Positions 1-6,975 of a stretch of 64,000 bases of DNA are shown piece by piece. Each line of letters opens with the position of its first letter. The stretch's first letter is position 1. The notes under the pieces are model-generated. The model was not told the DNA's origin and made no database searches. It was given only the letters and a program-made list of their open reading frames with translations. Both the position numbers and the translations under genes were made by a program. Location: assembly GCA_050300015.1 (NCBI GenBank), contig JBNKWZ010000027.1, positions 1 through 64,000 on the forward strand, read 5' to 3'. This stretch comes from CAYZQH01 sp050300015 (lineage in GTDB: Bacteria; Pseudomonadota; Gammaproteobacteria; Pseudomonadales; Cellvibrionaceae).

Positions 1-210
1 TACCCACTCCTGATAGCGACGATGGCAGGTTTGGTATGAAGGATATCTATTGGGTAAATCTTTCCACGGTGCGCCTGTTCTGAGAATCCACAAAATGCCT
101 TCCAGAATATGCCTTGGTTGAACCCTCGGACGACCTTTCGACTGCTGAACAAGGTCTTTTTCAGGAAAAAAGGGCTCTATCAACTCCCATTGTTGTTTGG
201 TTAGCTCCAT
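1..210 (-). CDS. IS5-family transposase, N-terminal part (partial, runs off left edge)
   Basis: Translation of the minus strand from the ATG at 208-210 gives about 70 residues beginning [17 protein letters not shown], with GRPRV and an [15 protein letters not shown] segment. This is the typical N-terminal DUF4096 domain of IS5/IS427-group transposases. The catalytic DDE residues would lie beyond the left edge and cannot be checked, so whether the transposase is intact is unknown. The reading frame is open to the window end. It is the only transposase seen in the window. Confidence 0.85.
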   Translation of the reverse strand, partial: MELTKQQWELIEPFFPEKDLVQQSKGRPRVQPRHILEGILWILRTGAPWKDLPNRYPSYQTCHRRYQEWV

Positions 211-287
211 ATTCGCACCAAATGACTGAAATGTAGGCGAATAGTTTAAAATAATGGTTAACTAAAATACATTTTTGAGATAGCCTC
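1..287 (-). mobile_element. IS5-family (IS427-like) insertion sequence, 5' end only
   Basis: This is the start-side end of an insertion sequence whose body lies beyond the left edge. Seen: a transposase N-terminus reading leftwards, and upstream of it a probable terminal inverted repeat at 268-287 that reads GAGGCTATCTCAAAAATGTA on the minus strand. It is flanked by TAG, and CTAG/TA-type targets are usual for this group. The exact element end is inferred because the opposite inverted repeat is not in the window. It sits about 45 bp from the end of the reverse-transcriptase cassette. Confidence 0.6.
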
Positions 288-332
288 TAGAAATAACAGA
301 ACATCCAAGAGGAGAAGCAGGTAGCTCATCCA

Positions 333-404
333 TTGAAATGCCTCCGCAATAATTTGCCGCAAGAAGCGCAGCGTATCGCGGTCAAATTTATTGCTTTGTT
401 AGAT
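333..404 (-). other. attC recombination site of the reverse-transcriptase cassette
   Basis: The right core GTTAGAT lies at 398-404. On the minus strand this is ATCTAAC and contains the TAA stop of the reverse-transcriptase gene. Inside are complementary arms, GCAATAATTTG-CCGC on the left and GCGGTCAAATTTATTGC on the right, which would fold as an attC hairpin. The left core (around 335-341, AAATGCC) is degenerate compared with the AACGCC of the other sites. At about 72 bp it is the shortest attC here. Confidence 0.6.
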
Positions 405-1943
405 ATTTTCTGAAGGATTGAACACGTCTAGATGCCTTGTCATAGACACCTTCTTTCCTGCAGATTTACAACCTAAAAAGACTTTAAAATCGGTACAGTT
501 TTTAAAGATTGCTCCTCGATTATTAAATATTGATCGCGTAACCGCATCTTTATATTTAGGACGAAACGTAATATCTTTTTCGAATCCATTACTTACAATA
601 AAATAGCTGATCCAAGAAATTAGATATTTATTTCTTTCCTCCTCATCTGACAGCTTATCCAAATACGATTCAAGATGACTCAATATCTCGTCCTTGTGTA
701 AAGCGCCAAAGTTAGTTTTTAATACAGCTTCTAATATGGCGATAATTTTAGGGAATGCTTTCACCCTCAAATTCCCAAGCATAAGAAGCATACTAATCAC
801 CTTCTGTATATTCCAGGGGTATAAGACAATCTTTAGGCGACCGTCTTTCGTAGTAATATCAGCCAAAAATCGATCTATGACCCCTGTTGAAGGGCATTCC
901 TTGTCTATTTGCAACACAGAAAGGTACAGCTCTCTAAATTCTTTCCAGGAATATTTAGCCTTTTTCCTAGGTTGAATAGAATGGTACTTTGATACCCATT
1001 CGCGAAATAGACCATCCGGCAATAGAGTAATATTCGTTTTGTCACCACTCAGTTCGAGATTAAATTCTTTTAATGCCGCCTGCAGTGCTTTGATTACAGC
1101 CTTACCATCTGATTCAGATTTAACCAATATTCTGTAGTCGTCCTTGAATCGAATAGCCTCACACTTGACACCCAGCTCATCAATCTTCTTTGTAAATATT
1201 CTATCGGCGCCTGTAGCCACCATCTCACCAATTAAATCCGAGACAACAGGTCCAATTGGCACACCGTTAGTGCAGCCATCATTAGCATTTTGAAACAACT
1301 TGTCTAATCTATTCCCGACTAAGTCATAGTTTTGCATGTTCTGAGGTTTTCTAATTTTCTTTTTGCCATGTATGGCCCAAGGAATACTATGCGTATATAT
1401 TGAAGGATAAAAATTCTTGATATCGGCTTTAACTAAATGTGTATATTGGTAGGTTATTGAGGCTATATCATCATCGATCATACCAATAAATTCATAAATC
1501 ATCCTTCCAGCCCGTAAAAATCCCAACCTCCCTGGCTTTCGGGAATCGATCGGAATGGGAAAGCTATATGACACAACCATACTATCTTTGTGAAAAATAG
1601 TATCGACTATTGTCTTCCAATTCTTAGTTATGTGATATGCAATATCATTGTGTATTTCTGGATGTATTACACCAAATGTCCGATCTGTTAATTCTGTTTT
1701 TGGAAAGTGAATTTTAATATATTCTGTCCTAGGCGGCCGAAATTGCGTTCCTTTCCTAGTTCGTTGGATAGATGTATATTTTTTTGGCCTATTAGGTCGA
1801 TTAATAACTTGGAAGCAAGGTGGCACGACGTAGCTTTCTGGAAAATATCCAAAATCAAGAAGCCAAAAGTAGACCTCTTTCCAATCAAGGGATCTTGCTA
1901 GTTCATGCGTTACGCTTTTATGTTCTTTTACTGGGTTTCGCAT
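399..1943 (-). CDS. Reverse transcriptase of the Abi/DRT defence type (integron cassette gene)
   Basis: This is a 514-residue protein with reverse-transcriptase motifs. VKADIKNFYPSIYTHSI around residues 171-187 carries the first catalytic Asp (D174). NGVPIGPVVSDLIGE lies near 226-240, and RFKDDYRI near 265-272 gives the D268-D269 pair that replaces the usual YADD. The SIYTHSI-WAIHGK block and the RxxDDYRI form are what I associate with Drt3a-like and related unassigned (UG/Abi) reverse transcriptases rather than retrons or group II introns. There is no maturase domain. About 235 further residues follow the polymerase and look helical. The stop TAA is embedded in the attC core. The gene is AT-rich and alone in its cassette, so no second DRT3-type polymerase accompanies it. 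Exact DRT class is uncertain; an antiphage role is inferred from family and context. Confidence 0.8.
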   Translation of the reverse strand: MRNPVKEHKSVTHELARSLDWKEVYFWLLDFGYFPESYVVPPCFQVINRPNRPKKYTSIQRTRKGTQFRPPRTEYIKIHFPKTELTDRTFGVIHPEIHNDIAYHITKNWKTIVDTIFHKDSMVVSYSFPIPIDSRKPGRLGFLRAGRMIYEFIGMIDDDIASITYQYTHLVKADIKNFYPSIYTHSIPWAIHGKKKIRKPQNMQNYDLVGNRLDKLFQNANDGCTNGVPIGPVVSDLIGEMVATGADRIFTKKIDELGVKCEAIRFKDDYRILVKSESDGKAVIKALQAALKEFNLELSGDKTNITLLPDGLFREWVSKYHSIQPRKKAKYSWKEFRELYLSVLQIDKECPSTGVIDRFLADITTKDGRLKIVLYPWNIQKVISMLLMLGNLRVKAFPKIIAILEAVLKTNFGALHKDEILSHLESYLDKLSDEEERNKYLISWISYFIVSNGFEKDITFRPKYKDAVTRSIFNNRGAIFKNCTDFKVFLGCKSAGKKVSMTRHLDVFNPSENI

Positions 1944-1956
1944 TTAGCTATATTCC

Positions 1957-2073
1957 ATCTAACGCCTTGCTCTGTTGCGGCCAAACCGGAGTGGCTTTTG
2001 TGCTAAAGTATAGCGGAGCGGAACGCACAAAAGCCGCGTAGGTTTGGACGTCAACAGGAGCAAATTGTTAGGC
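1957..2073 (-). other. attC recombination site (membrane-protein cassette)
   Basis: Cores ATCTAAC (1957-1963) and GTTAGGC (2067-2073) face each other. Between them are long imperfect inverted arms: TTGCGGCCAAACC against GGTTTGGAC, and TTTTGTGC against GCACAAAAG. The minus-strand stop codon of the upstream gene (TAA at 2070-2068) lies in the core, as expected for a gene cassette. Confidence 0.85.
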
Positions 2074-2457
2074 ATTTTCTGCCTTCCTGTTTATTTTGAG
2101 TAGCACCCAATGTGCGGTGTAACCTGAAATTAAAGTGGGAATAAACCCAAACATAAAAATCATTGCTGCAGCTGCATAAATTGGTTTTGGCTTACCCACT
2201 ATTGTTGTCGCCAAACTAACCAATAGCAAGGTTATAACAGCAATTGCAAGCGGTTGCATTGTTGGAAAACTGGATATTTTCTTTGCTAGTTGCACGTACC
2301 CAATATGTACAGCCCAACCTGCTAATCCCGGCAAAACGCTAAATAGAAAAACAATTTCTGCTCCACGACCACCCATCGTTGCCGCCACAAAAAATGAAAT
2401 AAGAATAGTCATCAGCATCCAAATACAACCAACAGCGATAATAGATTTAACTCCCAC
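2068..2457 (-). CDS. Small four-helix membrane protein (integron cassette gene, unknown function)
   Basis: It encodes about 129 residues, nearly all hydrophobic, with four likely membrane helices: IIAVGCIWMLMTILISFFV, IVFLFSVLPGLAGW, LAIAVITLLLVSLATTIV and AAAAMIFMFGFIPTLIS. The tail is basic (KINRKAENA). I prefer the GTG start at 2455-2457 because GGAGA lies six bases ahead; a TTG two codons earlier is too close to that site. I do not recognise a family. It is carried as a single cassette between two attC sites, and its stop lies inside the downstream attC core. An immunity or effector-pore role is possible, given the neighbouring defence-like cassettes, but nothing in the sequence proves it. 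Confidence 0.7.
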   Translation of the reverse strand: MGVKSIIAVGCIWMLMTILISFFVAATMGGRGAEIVFLFSVLPGLAGWAVHIGYVQLAKKISSFPTMQPLAIAVITLLLVSLATTIVGKPKPIYAAAAMIFMFGFIPTLISGYTAHWVLLKINRKAENA

Positions 2458-2487
2458 GTGCAATCTCCAATGGGTGCCTTGTATCTT

Positions 2488-2580
2488 AGTTAATGCCTCA
2501 CATCACCGGCAGCGAAAAGCAAAGCGACGAGGAACGAGGAGCGGCGCTTTTTGCTGTCCTAGTGTATGTGAATGTTATGC
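2488..2580 (-). other. attC recombination site (HEPN cassette)
   Basis: The right core GTTATGC is at 2574-2580. The left core is degenerate (AGTTAAT at 2488-2494, then GCC). Arms pair well: CCTCACAT with GTATGTGAA, and GCAGCGAAAAGC with GCTTTTTGCTG. The TAA of the HEPN-motif gene lies inside the right core. The altered last base of the left core may weaken recombination here. Confidence 0.75.
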
Positions 2581-3543
2581 ATTTTTTCCTACTTTCTCTA
2601 ATAAGCTAAAAAACCATTCTCTAGTTTGACCATCGTAAGCAACATTCGAATAAACTTCAGCAAAGACATAATCTCCATTTTGAATGTTTTTTGTTTCCAG
2701 CAAAGATTTTCCTTTATCGTCAATATCTACAATTACGATAAAATTGGTGCCATATATGGCTTCAACCTCCTGAAGATCAACCTCATCATCGTCTATGTTA
2801 ACAACCTTATAAATATTGCGCTTTACAACCTGTTTTATGTTTGGGTCTTGTGTTGTAGAAAAATCGAGCAAATGCGAAAACATGTTTTTTTGCTTCCATA
2901 CTATTTCTTCGAAATTTCTAGCATCCATCTGTTTCATCAACTCGTTACTCAATTGCATGAAATCAGAAGCCTCCAGTGATGTTCCAATTGTATTTTTCAG
3001 GACCGATTTCAAATTATTCAAAACCTTTAAAGCATCTAATTGTAGTTGGGACTTATCTTTTTTCTTGAAATCTTGATTATAATGCAAGCAATTATTTCTT
3101 ATTTTTCTTATATCATCGAGCAGCAAATATGACGTTTGATCAATTAAGCTTTCATTCTTCTGAAGTTTTAAACGGTTAAACTGGCTAACATCATATGTGT
3201 CGCCACGACGATTAGTTCCCGTGATATGCTCCTGTTTATTCTTTTTTAAAGAAAGGTATTTTGAGAAATCTTCAGCCGATACACATACCAGAGCAATACA
3301 TCCTGTATAAAAACCTAATTCGTAAAGACTTTCAGCCTCTCTGACAAGGTCAATGAATGCATCAATTTCTTTGAGATAATAAATTTCTTCGATTTCCCAC
3401 TTCCGTTTTGCAAATTCTTCTTTGTTTCCTGTAAACCAGTTTTCCAATACGGTTAAATATGCGCTTTTATCTCTACTTTCATAGTCTCTCCTTTTGCTTG
3501 GTTCAACCACATCATAATTGAATTTGTGAAAATTAATATACAT
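2575..3543 (-). CDS. HEPN-motif protein (integron cassette gene, probable defence RNase)
   Basis: It encodes 322 residues. An alpha-helical N-terminal half ends in DIRKIRNNCLHYN, which gives R149-N150-xxx-H154. This is the RNxxxH signature of HEPN ribonucleases. A 60-90 region (EAESLYELGFYTGCIALVCVSAED) has the helical pattern of HEPN/DUF4145-type proteins. The last about 60 residues (TNFIVIVDIDDKGKSLLE onward) look like a small beta-rich domain that could sense or bind a partner. The ATG at 3543 has AAGGA ten bases upstream. The gene is single in its cassette and its TAA is inside the attC core. HEPN proteins are common in abortive infection and toxin-antitoxin systems; no antitoxin gene is next to it. 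Function is inferred from the motif and context. Confidence 0.7.
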   Translation of the reverse strand: MYINFHKFNYDVVEPSKRRDYESRDKSAYLTVLENWFTGNKEEFAKRKWEIEEIYYLKEIDAFIDLVREAESLYELGFYTGCIALVCVSAEDFSKYLSLKKNKQEHITGTNRRGDTYDVSQFNRLKLQKNESLIDQTSYLLLDDIRKIRNNCLHYNQDFKKKDKSQLQLDALKVLNNLKSVLKNTIGTSLEASDFMQLSNELMKQMDARNFEEIVWKQKNMFSHLLDFSTTQDPNIKQVVKRNIYKVVNIDDDEVDLQEVEAIYGTNFIVIVDIDDKGKSLLETKNIQNGDYVFAEVYSNVAYDGQTREWFFSLLEKVGKNA

Positions 3544-3563
3544 AAGCTAGAAGTCCTTAAACT

Positions 3564-3677
3564 GCATAACGCCTTTGTCATTTGCGTTTTGGTTGTAGTG
3601 GAGTTTTGGGGCAAAGTGGCGAAGCCACCCCAAAACGGAGCGAAGACCAAAACGTCAAATGAACAAAATTGTTAGGC
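3564..3677 (-). other. attC recombination site (nuclease cassette)
   Basis: Cores GCATAAC (3564-3570) and GTTAGGC (3671-3677) bound a long hairpin. TTTGTCATTTG on the left pairs with CAAATGAACAAA on the right, and GTTTTGGGGCAAAGTGGC pairs with GCCACCCCAAAAC. The first 25 bases are almost identical to those of the next site (4530-4641), as expected within one array. Confidence 0.9.
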
Positions 3678-4517
3678 TTCATCTTGTCCATACCGGACAT
3701 CACTCCAAGAACTCGTATCCACTCCTAGAGTATCTTCCATACACTCCACTTCTTCTGGTGAGCCGACCGGACTAACCAGTTCACAAATAAATGGAAATGA
3801 CTCCGGTAGGGTTGCACCATCTCCACGCCTTAAATCCGAATTTGATCCCCATTGAAGGATGCATCCGATTGATCCATGTGCACGATACTTAATAACATCG
3901 TGATTAATCTCAAAGATTTCAATTCTGTCTGTATACACTTCCTCAATAGAATGGTGTGATGCAAGTTCATCTATGCCAATTATTGTTTCCATTAACGTCT
4001 GGTCAATAACAGCAGAGTCGATGTGTTCCCACAAGCGCCCAACAATAGCTTCTCTACACTCACCAATACTAATTAGAAACTCATAGAATGCACGAGTGGT
4101 TTCATTTACCAGATGTTCAATTTCTTCTTCGGGCAGATTAAAAACGTGTGGTTCAACATGCGTGAATTTACTGAGCTTATTAATAGACTTTATGAGTCGA
4201 TTGTGAATGTTCTTCAACTCAAGACCTAGAACGTCTTCAATATAAGAGTTAGCAAGTCCTCCTTGCACGGCATAATATGATCTTTGCTTCCTAGTTATTC
4301 CATTAGCTTTATCAGTTTCGTTTTTATACCATGAACACCGAATAACATTCTCATCGGGCGCCAACCTATGCAAAACATGTCTTGTTAGCTCTCTAATTGC
4401 ATATGCATAATTGTTCAGACGCAATGGGTTCGTCTTATCACTGAGATTCTTCAGAGCAGCACAAAACAATTCTTTTTCGAACCCCGGAAGTAATTCATTT
4501 TCTATTTCAATTAGCAT
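3672..4517 (-). CDS. Putative pPIWI-associated nuclease-like protein (integron cassette gene)
   Basis: It encodes about 281 residues. An N-terminal helical part contains RELTRHVLHRLAPDENV and KLSKFTHVEPHVF. A C-terminal part contains ECREAIVGRLWEHIDSAV, ELASHHSIEEVYTDRIEI and GSIGCILQWGSNSDLRRGDG. From memory of the family, the EHID...ELATHY...VYVD...LQWGSNSD pattern fits proteins annotated as predicted pPIWI-associating nucleases; I cannot verify this here. An upstream in-frame ATG at 4547 lies inside the attC of the neighbouring cassette, so I place the start at the ATG at 4517 (MLIEIENELL), preceded by AGGGCGGG. The stop is in the attC core. No pPIWI or helicase gene accompanies it, so if the match is right it acts alone or with distant partners. 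Confidence 0.65.
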   Translation of the reverse strand: MLIEIENELLPGFEKELFCAALKNLSDKTNPLRLNNYAYAIRELTRHVLHRLAPDENVIRCSWYKNETDKANGITRKQRSYYAVQGGLANSYIEDVLGLELKNIHNRLIKSINKLSKFTHVEPHVFNLPEEEIEHLVNETTRAFYEFLISIGECREAIVGRLWEHIDSAVIDQTLMETIIGIDELASHHSIEEVYTDRIEIFEINHDVIKYRAHGSIGCILQWGSNSDLRRGDGATLPESFPFICELVSPVGSPEEVECMEDTLGVDTSSWSDVRYGQDEA

Positions 4518-4529
4518 CTTGCCCGCCCT

Positions 4530-4641
4530 GCCTAACGCCTTTGTCATTTGCGTTTTAGTTCATGGATTGTTTTGCGGTAGCGTAGCGCAAACCGCAAAAC
4601 AAGGAACGGAAAATATTTCCGACTGGTTGCGATTGTTATGG
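4530..4641 (-). other. attC recombination site (AbiU2-like cassette)
   Basis: Cores GCCTAAC (4530-4536) and GTTATGG (4635-4641). Internal arms GGATTGTTTTGCGGT and ACCGCAAAACAAGG form a long stem with few unpaired bases. The TAA of the AbiU2-like gene is inside GTTATGG read on the minus strand (CCATAAC). Confidence 0.9.
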
Positions 4642-5217
4642 CTTGTTTTTGCTCAAAGAATCCATGATCTCGAGGAATGAATTCTCAAAGCGTTCGGTTC
4701 CTGTAGGGCAGAAGACAGTGGACGTCTTGCCGAACAAGTTGGAGTGCAATGTATTCATAAGCATACCCAAGTCCGAGTAAACATTCTTTATCTCGTTCGG
4801 AGTTAAACCGTATTTTTCATGCAGAGATATTGACTCTGCTTTTGTATCCTTATGCGCAATCAACCTCGTTCTAATAGCCACCATGCTTTTCGCAACGCCA
4901 AAGTGTGGCGCCAGCACCCTGTCGATCTCGCTGACAAGATCGGATCGGTTGATGTCGCTAAGGCGCGATTTCAAATTTCGCATGCTGACCGTCCGTTCGT
5001 CGGTGTCAAAGATGCAACCAGCCTCAACGAACATGAGCTTATACAATCCGGACTCCATTACCTGAAAAAAGTCGCTACGTGCTCCTTTTTTCATCACGTG
5101 AAGATAATGGCTCCAAGCCTTTCCATCTCCCACTAGCGCAAACCAGGTTTGGTGGTATGCATATCCCGCCAGAACACTGTCTTTCAGCTTCTCAAGAAAT
5201 TTTTCTAGCTCATCCAT
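4636..5217 (-). CDS. HEPN/AbiU2-like protein (integron cassette gene, probable abortive-infection component)
   Basis: It encodes about 193 residues, alpha-helical throughout. The stretch VAKSMVAIRTRLIAHKD carries R-x5-H (R116 and H122 from the chosen start), the HEPN arrangement. The preceding segment NLKSRLSDINRSDLVSEID and the overall size resemble the AbiU2 group of HEPN proteins. The longest frame begins with a TTG inside the GTTATGG core at 5227-5233, so I start at the ATG at 5217 (MDELEKFLEK), with GGA eight bases ahead. It is the first cassette on the right side of the array, closest to the putative insertion end. Role in phage defence is inferred. Confidence 0.65.
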   Translation of the reverse strand: MDELEKFLEKLKDSVLAGYAYHQTWFALVGDGKAWSHYLHVMKKGARSDFFQVMESGLYKLMFVEAGCIFDTDERTVSMRNLKSRLSDINRSDLVSEIDRVLAPHFGVAKSMVAIRTRLIAHKDTKAESISLHEKYGLTPNEIKNVYSDLGMLMNTLHSNLFGKTSTVFCPTGTERFENSFLEIMDSLSKNKP

Positions 5218-5226
5218 TTCGCATTT

Positions 5227-5288
5227 CCATAACAAATTATTCTACCGTTGCGACTATATATATTTTTGTCTTTATATATACCCATAAC
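5227..5288 (-). promoter_or_regulatory. Right boundary of the cassette array: possible attI remnant
   Basis: CCATAAC, the same core as in the first attC, occurs at 5227-5233 and again as a direct repeat at 5282-5288, 55 bp apart. The sequence between is very AT-rich (TATATATATTTTTGTC) and has no attC-type palindrome. attI sites are non-palindromic and carry directly repeated integrase-binding cores, so this could be an old attI with its promoter region. No integrase gene follows to the right. Confidence 0.35.
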
Positions 5289-5389
5289 TATATAATTTTC
5301 TCCCGCAAAACTTTTTTTATAAAAATCAAAGGCATACAAACGACTGCCTGAATATATAGTCTTCTCGCAATTTATTTTTCTAGAGCCCG

Positions 5390-6955
5390 GTTATTTTGTG
5401 GTGCAGGGCGTGATTCTTTTGGGTACTTTTTCCAAAGTGCGTCCATGCACTTTGCCCTTCGGGGCATCTTTGATGCTCAAAACTGTTCCCGACCGTTTTG
5501 TCTTACTCGCATAAGACAAAAATACTTGGAGCATTTTTGATCGGCTTTACGCCGACCTGTAAGGCGAAGTAAATGGACTTACTTCGCAAAAGTACCTCGC
5601 CCGCAAGGCGAAAACTTGTCTTGCCCCACTCGCTATTATTTGGTGGCTAGCCACACTTGGGCTTCCTAGTTCTACTTGGGATTCACACTGCTTGATAAAC
5701 TAACGTGCTAGGACTGCAATCAAGAAGATTTGGGTATTTTTCGCTGTTATTTTTATCAAACCCCACCGCTTCACGGTCACCCCTCTAAATATAGCCCGCT
5801 AAAACCACCCCGTCACGGTAATAATCACACAATATGGCGCGTAAATTACCTTGCGCGGTTCTTGATCTGAAGTGGCTAATGTGTAATGCATTGACCTGTG
5901 AGATTGCCGTGAGGAATGTAACGCTTCCAGTTATTTTCTAATCTTTTAGCATTTTCTCTATCGCACTTGACCTTAAAATCCCGTCACCAGGCCGAATGGA
6001 AGTGGGATTTGGTAGGGCAGGCGCGCATGGACGCGCGGCTGAGCGGTGGACGTCCTGGACGGACCTTCACCGCGACCTACCAAATCACACTGGGAATGAG
6101 GGTAGTCGCTTTGCGACCCGGGTGCAGGGTGCCCTTTGGATTGTTAAGGAGTTTGGGCAAGCAAACTCCTTAACTCGCCTTAAAGGCGAAACCTTGTCTT
6201 GAAACGTCTTTATTTTTCCAATTGCTCAAAGTCCTAAAGGCTTGTTTTTCTATTCAAGATTATTATCAACTTTACCCATCTCTTTCGCCTCGCTGGCGAG
6301 TCGGGGGAAATGCTTGCCCATTTCCCCCAACACCCCCTAGGGCACCCCAATGCCCCGGTCGCTGCGCGACTGCCTTCGCTCCAGCACCGATTTTACGGTC
6401 GGGCAAACGGGACATCCCTGTCCCGCCAGCCCTTAAACGCACATCCCGTGCGTTTAACCCCAAAATCAGCACCTCCACTCTGCGGGGATTAAGGGGGATT
6501 TGCAAAGCAACATCGGTACTTCATTTTCGCTTCGGCTCATATGCTGTTTTTGTTATTTACCAAAGTTAACTCAATAAGGCCTGTACTTTTTAAAGTATTT
6601 GGATTTGGAAGGGTTTTCAACCCCCTTGTGAGAGCTGAGCGGAAGTGAGTTTTTTTGGGGCAATCGCGCTGGATGCGCGATTGAGGAGTGGACGTGCAGG
6701 GATGCACCTTCACTCCGACCCATAAAAACTTGCTGGGAGCGAAGGCAGTCGCCGAGCATCGGCGACCTCGATGTAGGGTGTCATTGACGTAAAGGGATTT
6801 ACTAATGCCGATGGGCGCATGGATGCGCAGGAATTGGCGCTTTGGGCTACGTTTCTTTAGACAAGTAAAGAAAGGTAGCTCGGCCGAAAGGCCGAAACCC
6901 TTTCCTTAAACCAACTTGCCATCAAGGCGAAAAATATCGCTTAAACCTTTAAATA
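5390..6955. repeat. Hairpin-rich intergenic repeat modules, no gene
   Basis: About 1.5 kb without a convincing gene is made of diverged modules. Two lie forward (about 5990-6195 and 6655-6930), one in reverse (about 6290-6490), and one is more distant (5390-5640). Each has short perfect hairpins closed by GGAT-like loops: 6661-6669/6675-6683 with loop TGGAT, 6433-6442/6448-6457 with loop ATCCC, 6018-6026/6033-6041, and 6409-6413/6420-6424. A shared block resembling GAGCGAAGGCAGTCGC follows at 6735-6750, reversed at 6373-6388. Modules end in GGC-AAAGGCGAAA-type hairpins. Stem sequences differ between modules but pairing is kept. The open frames across it are products of the hairpins and differ in frame between copies. 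Confidence 0.6.
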
Positions 6956-6975
6956 CTGCTGGAACAGCACAGACT

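Noticed and set aside
4518..4547. N-terminal extension of the nuclease-like gene
   Set aside because: The ATG at 4547 lies inside the attC of the neighbouring cassette and would change with each cassette shuffle.
5967..6759. Several open frames in the hairpin region (for example 5967-6173, 6222-6569, 6571-6759)
   Set aside because: They read through hairpins, lie in different frames in different repeat copies and lack start signals.
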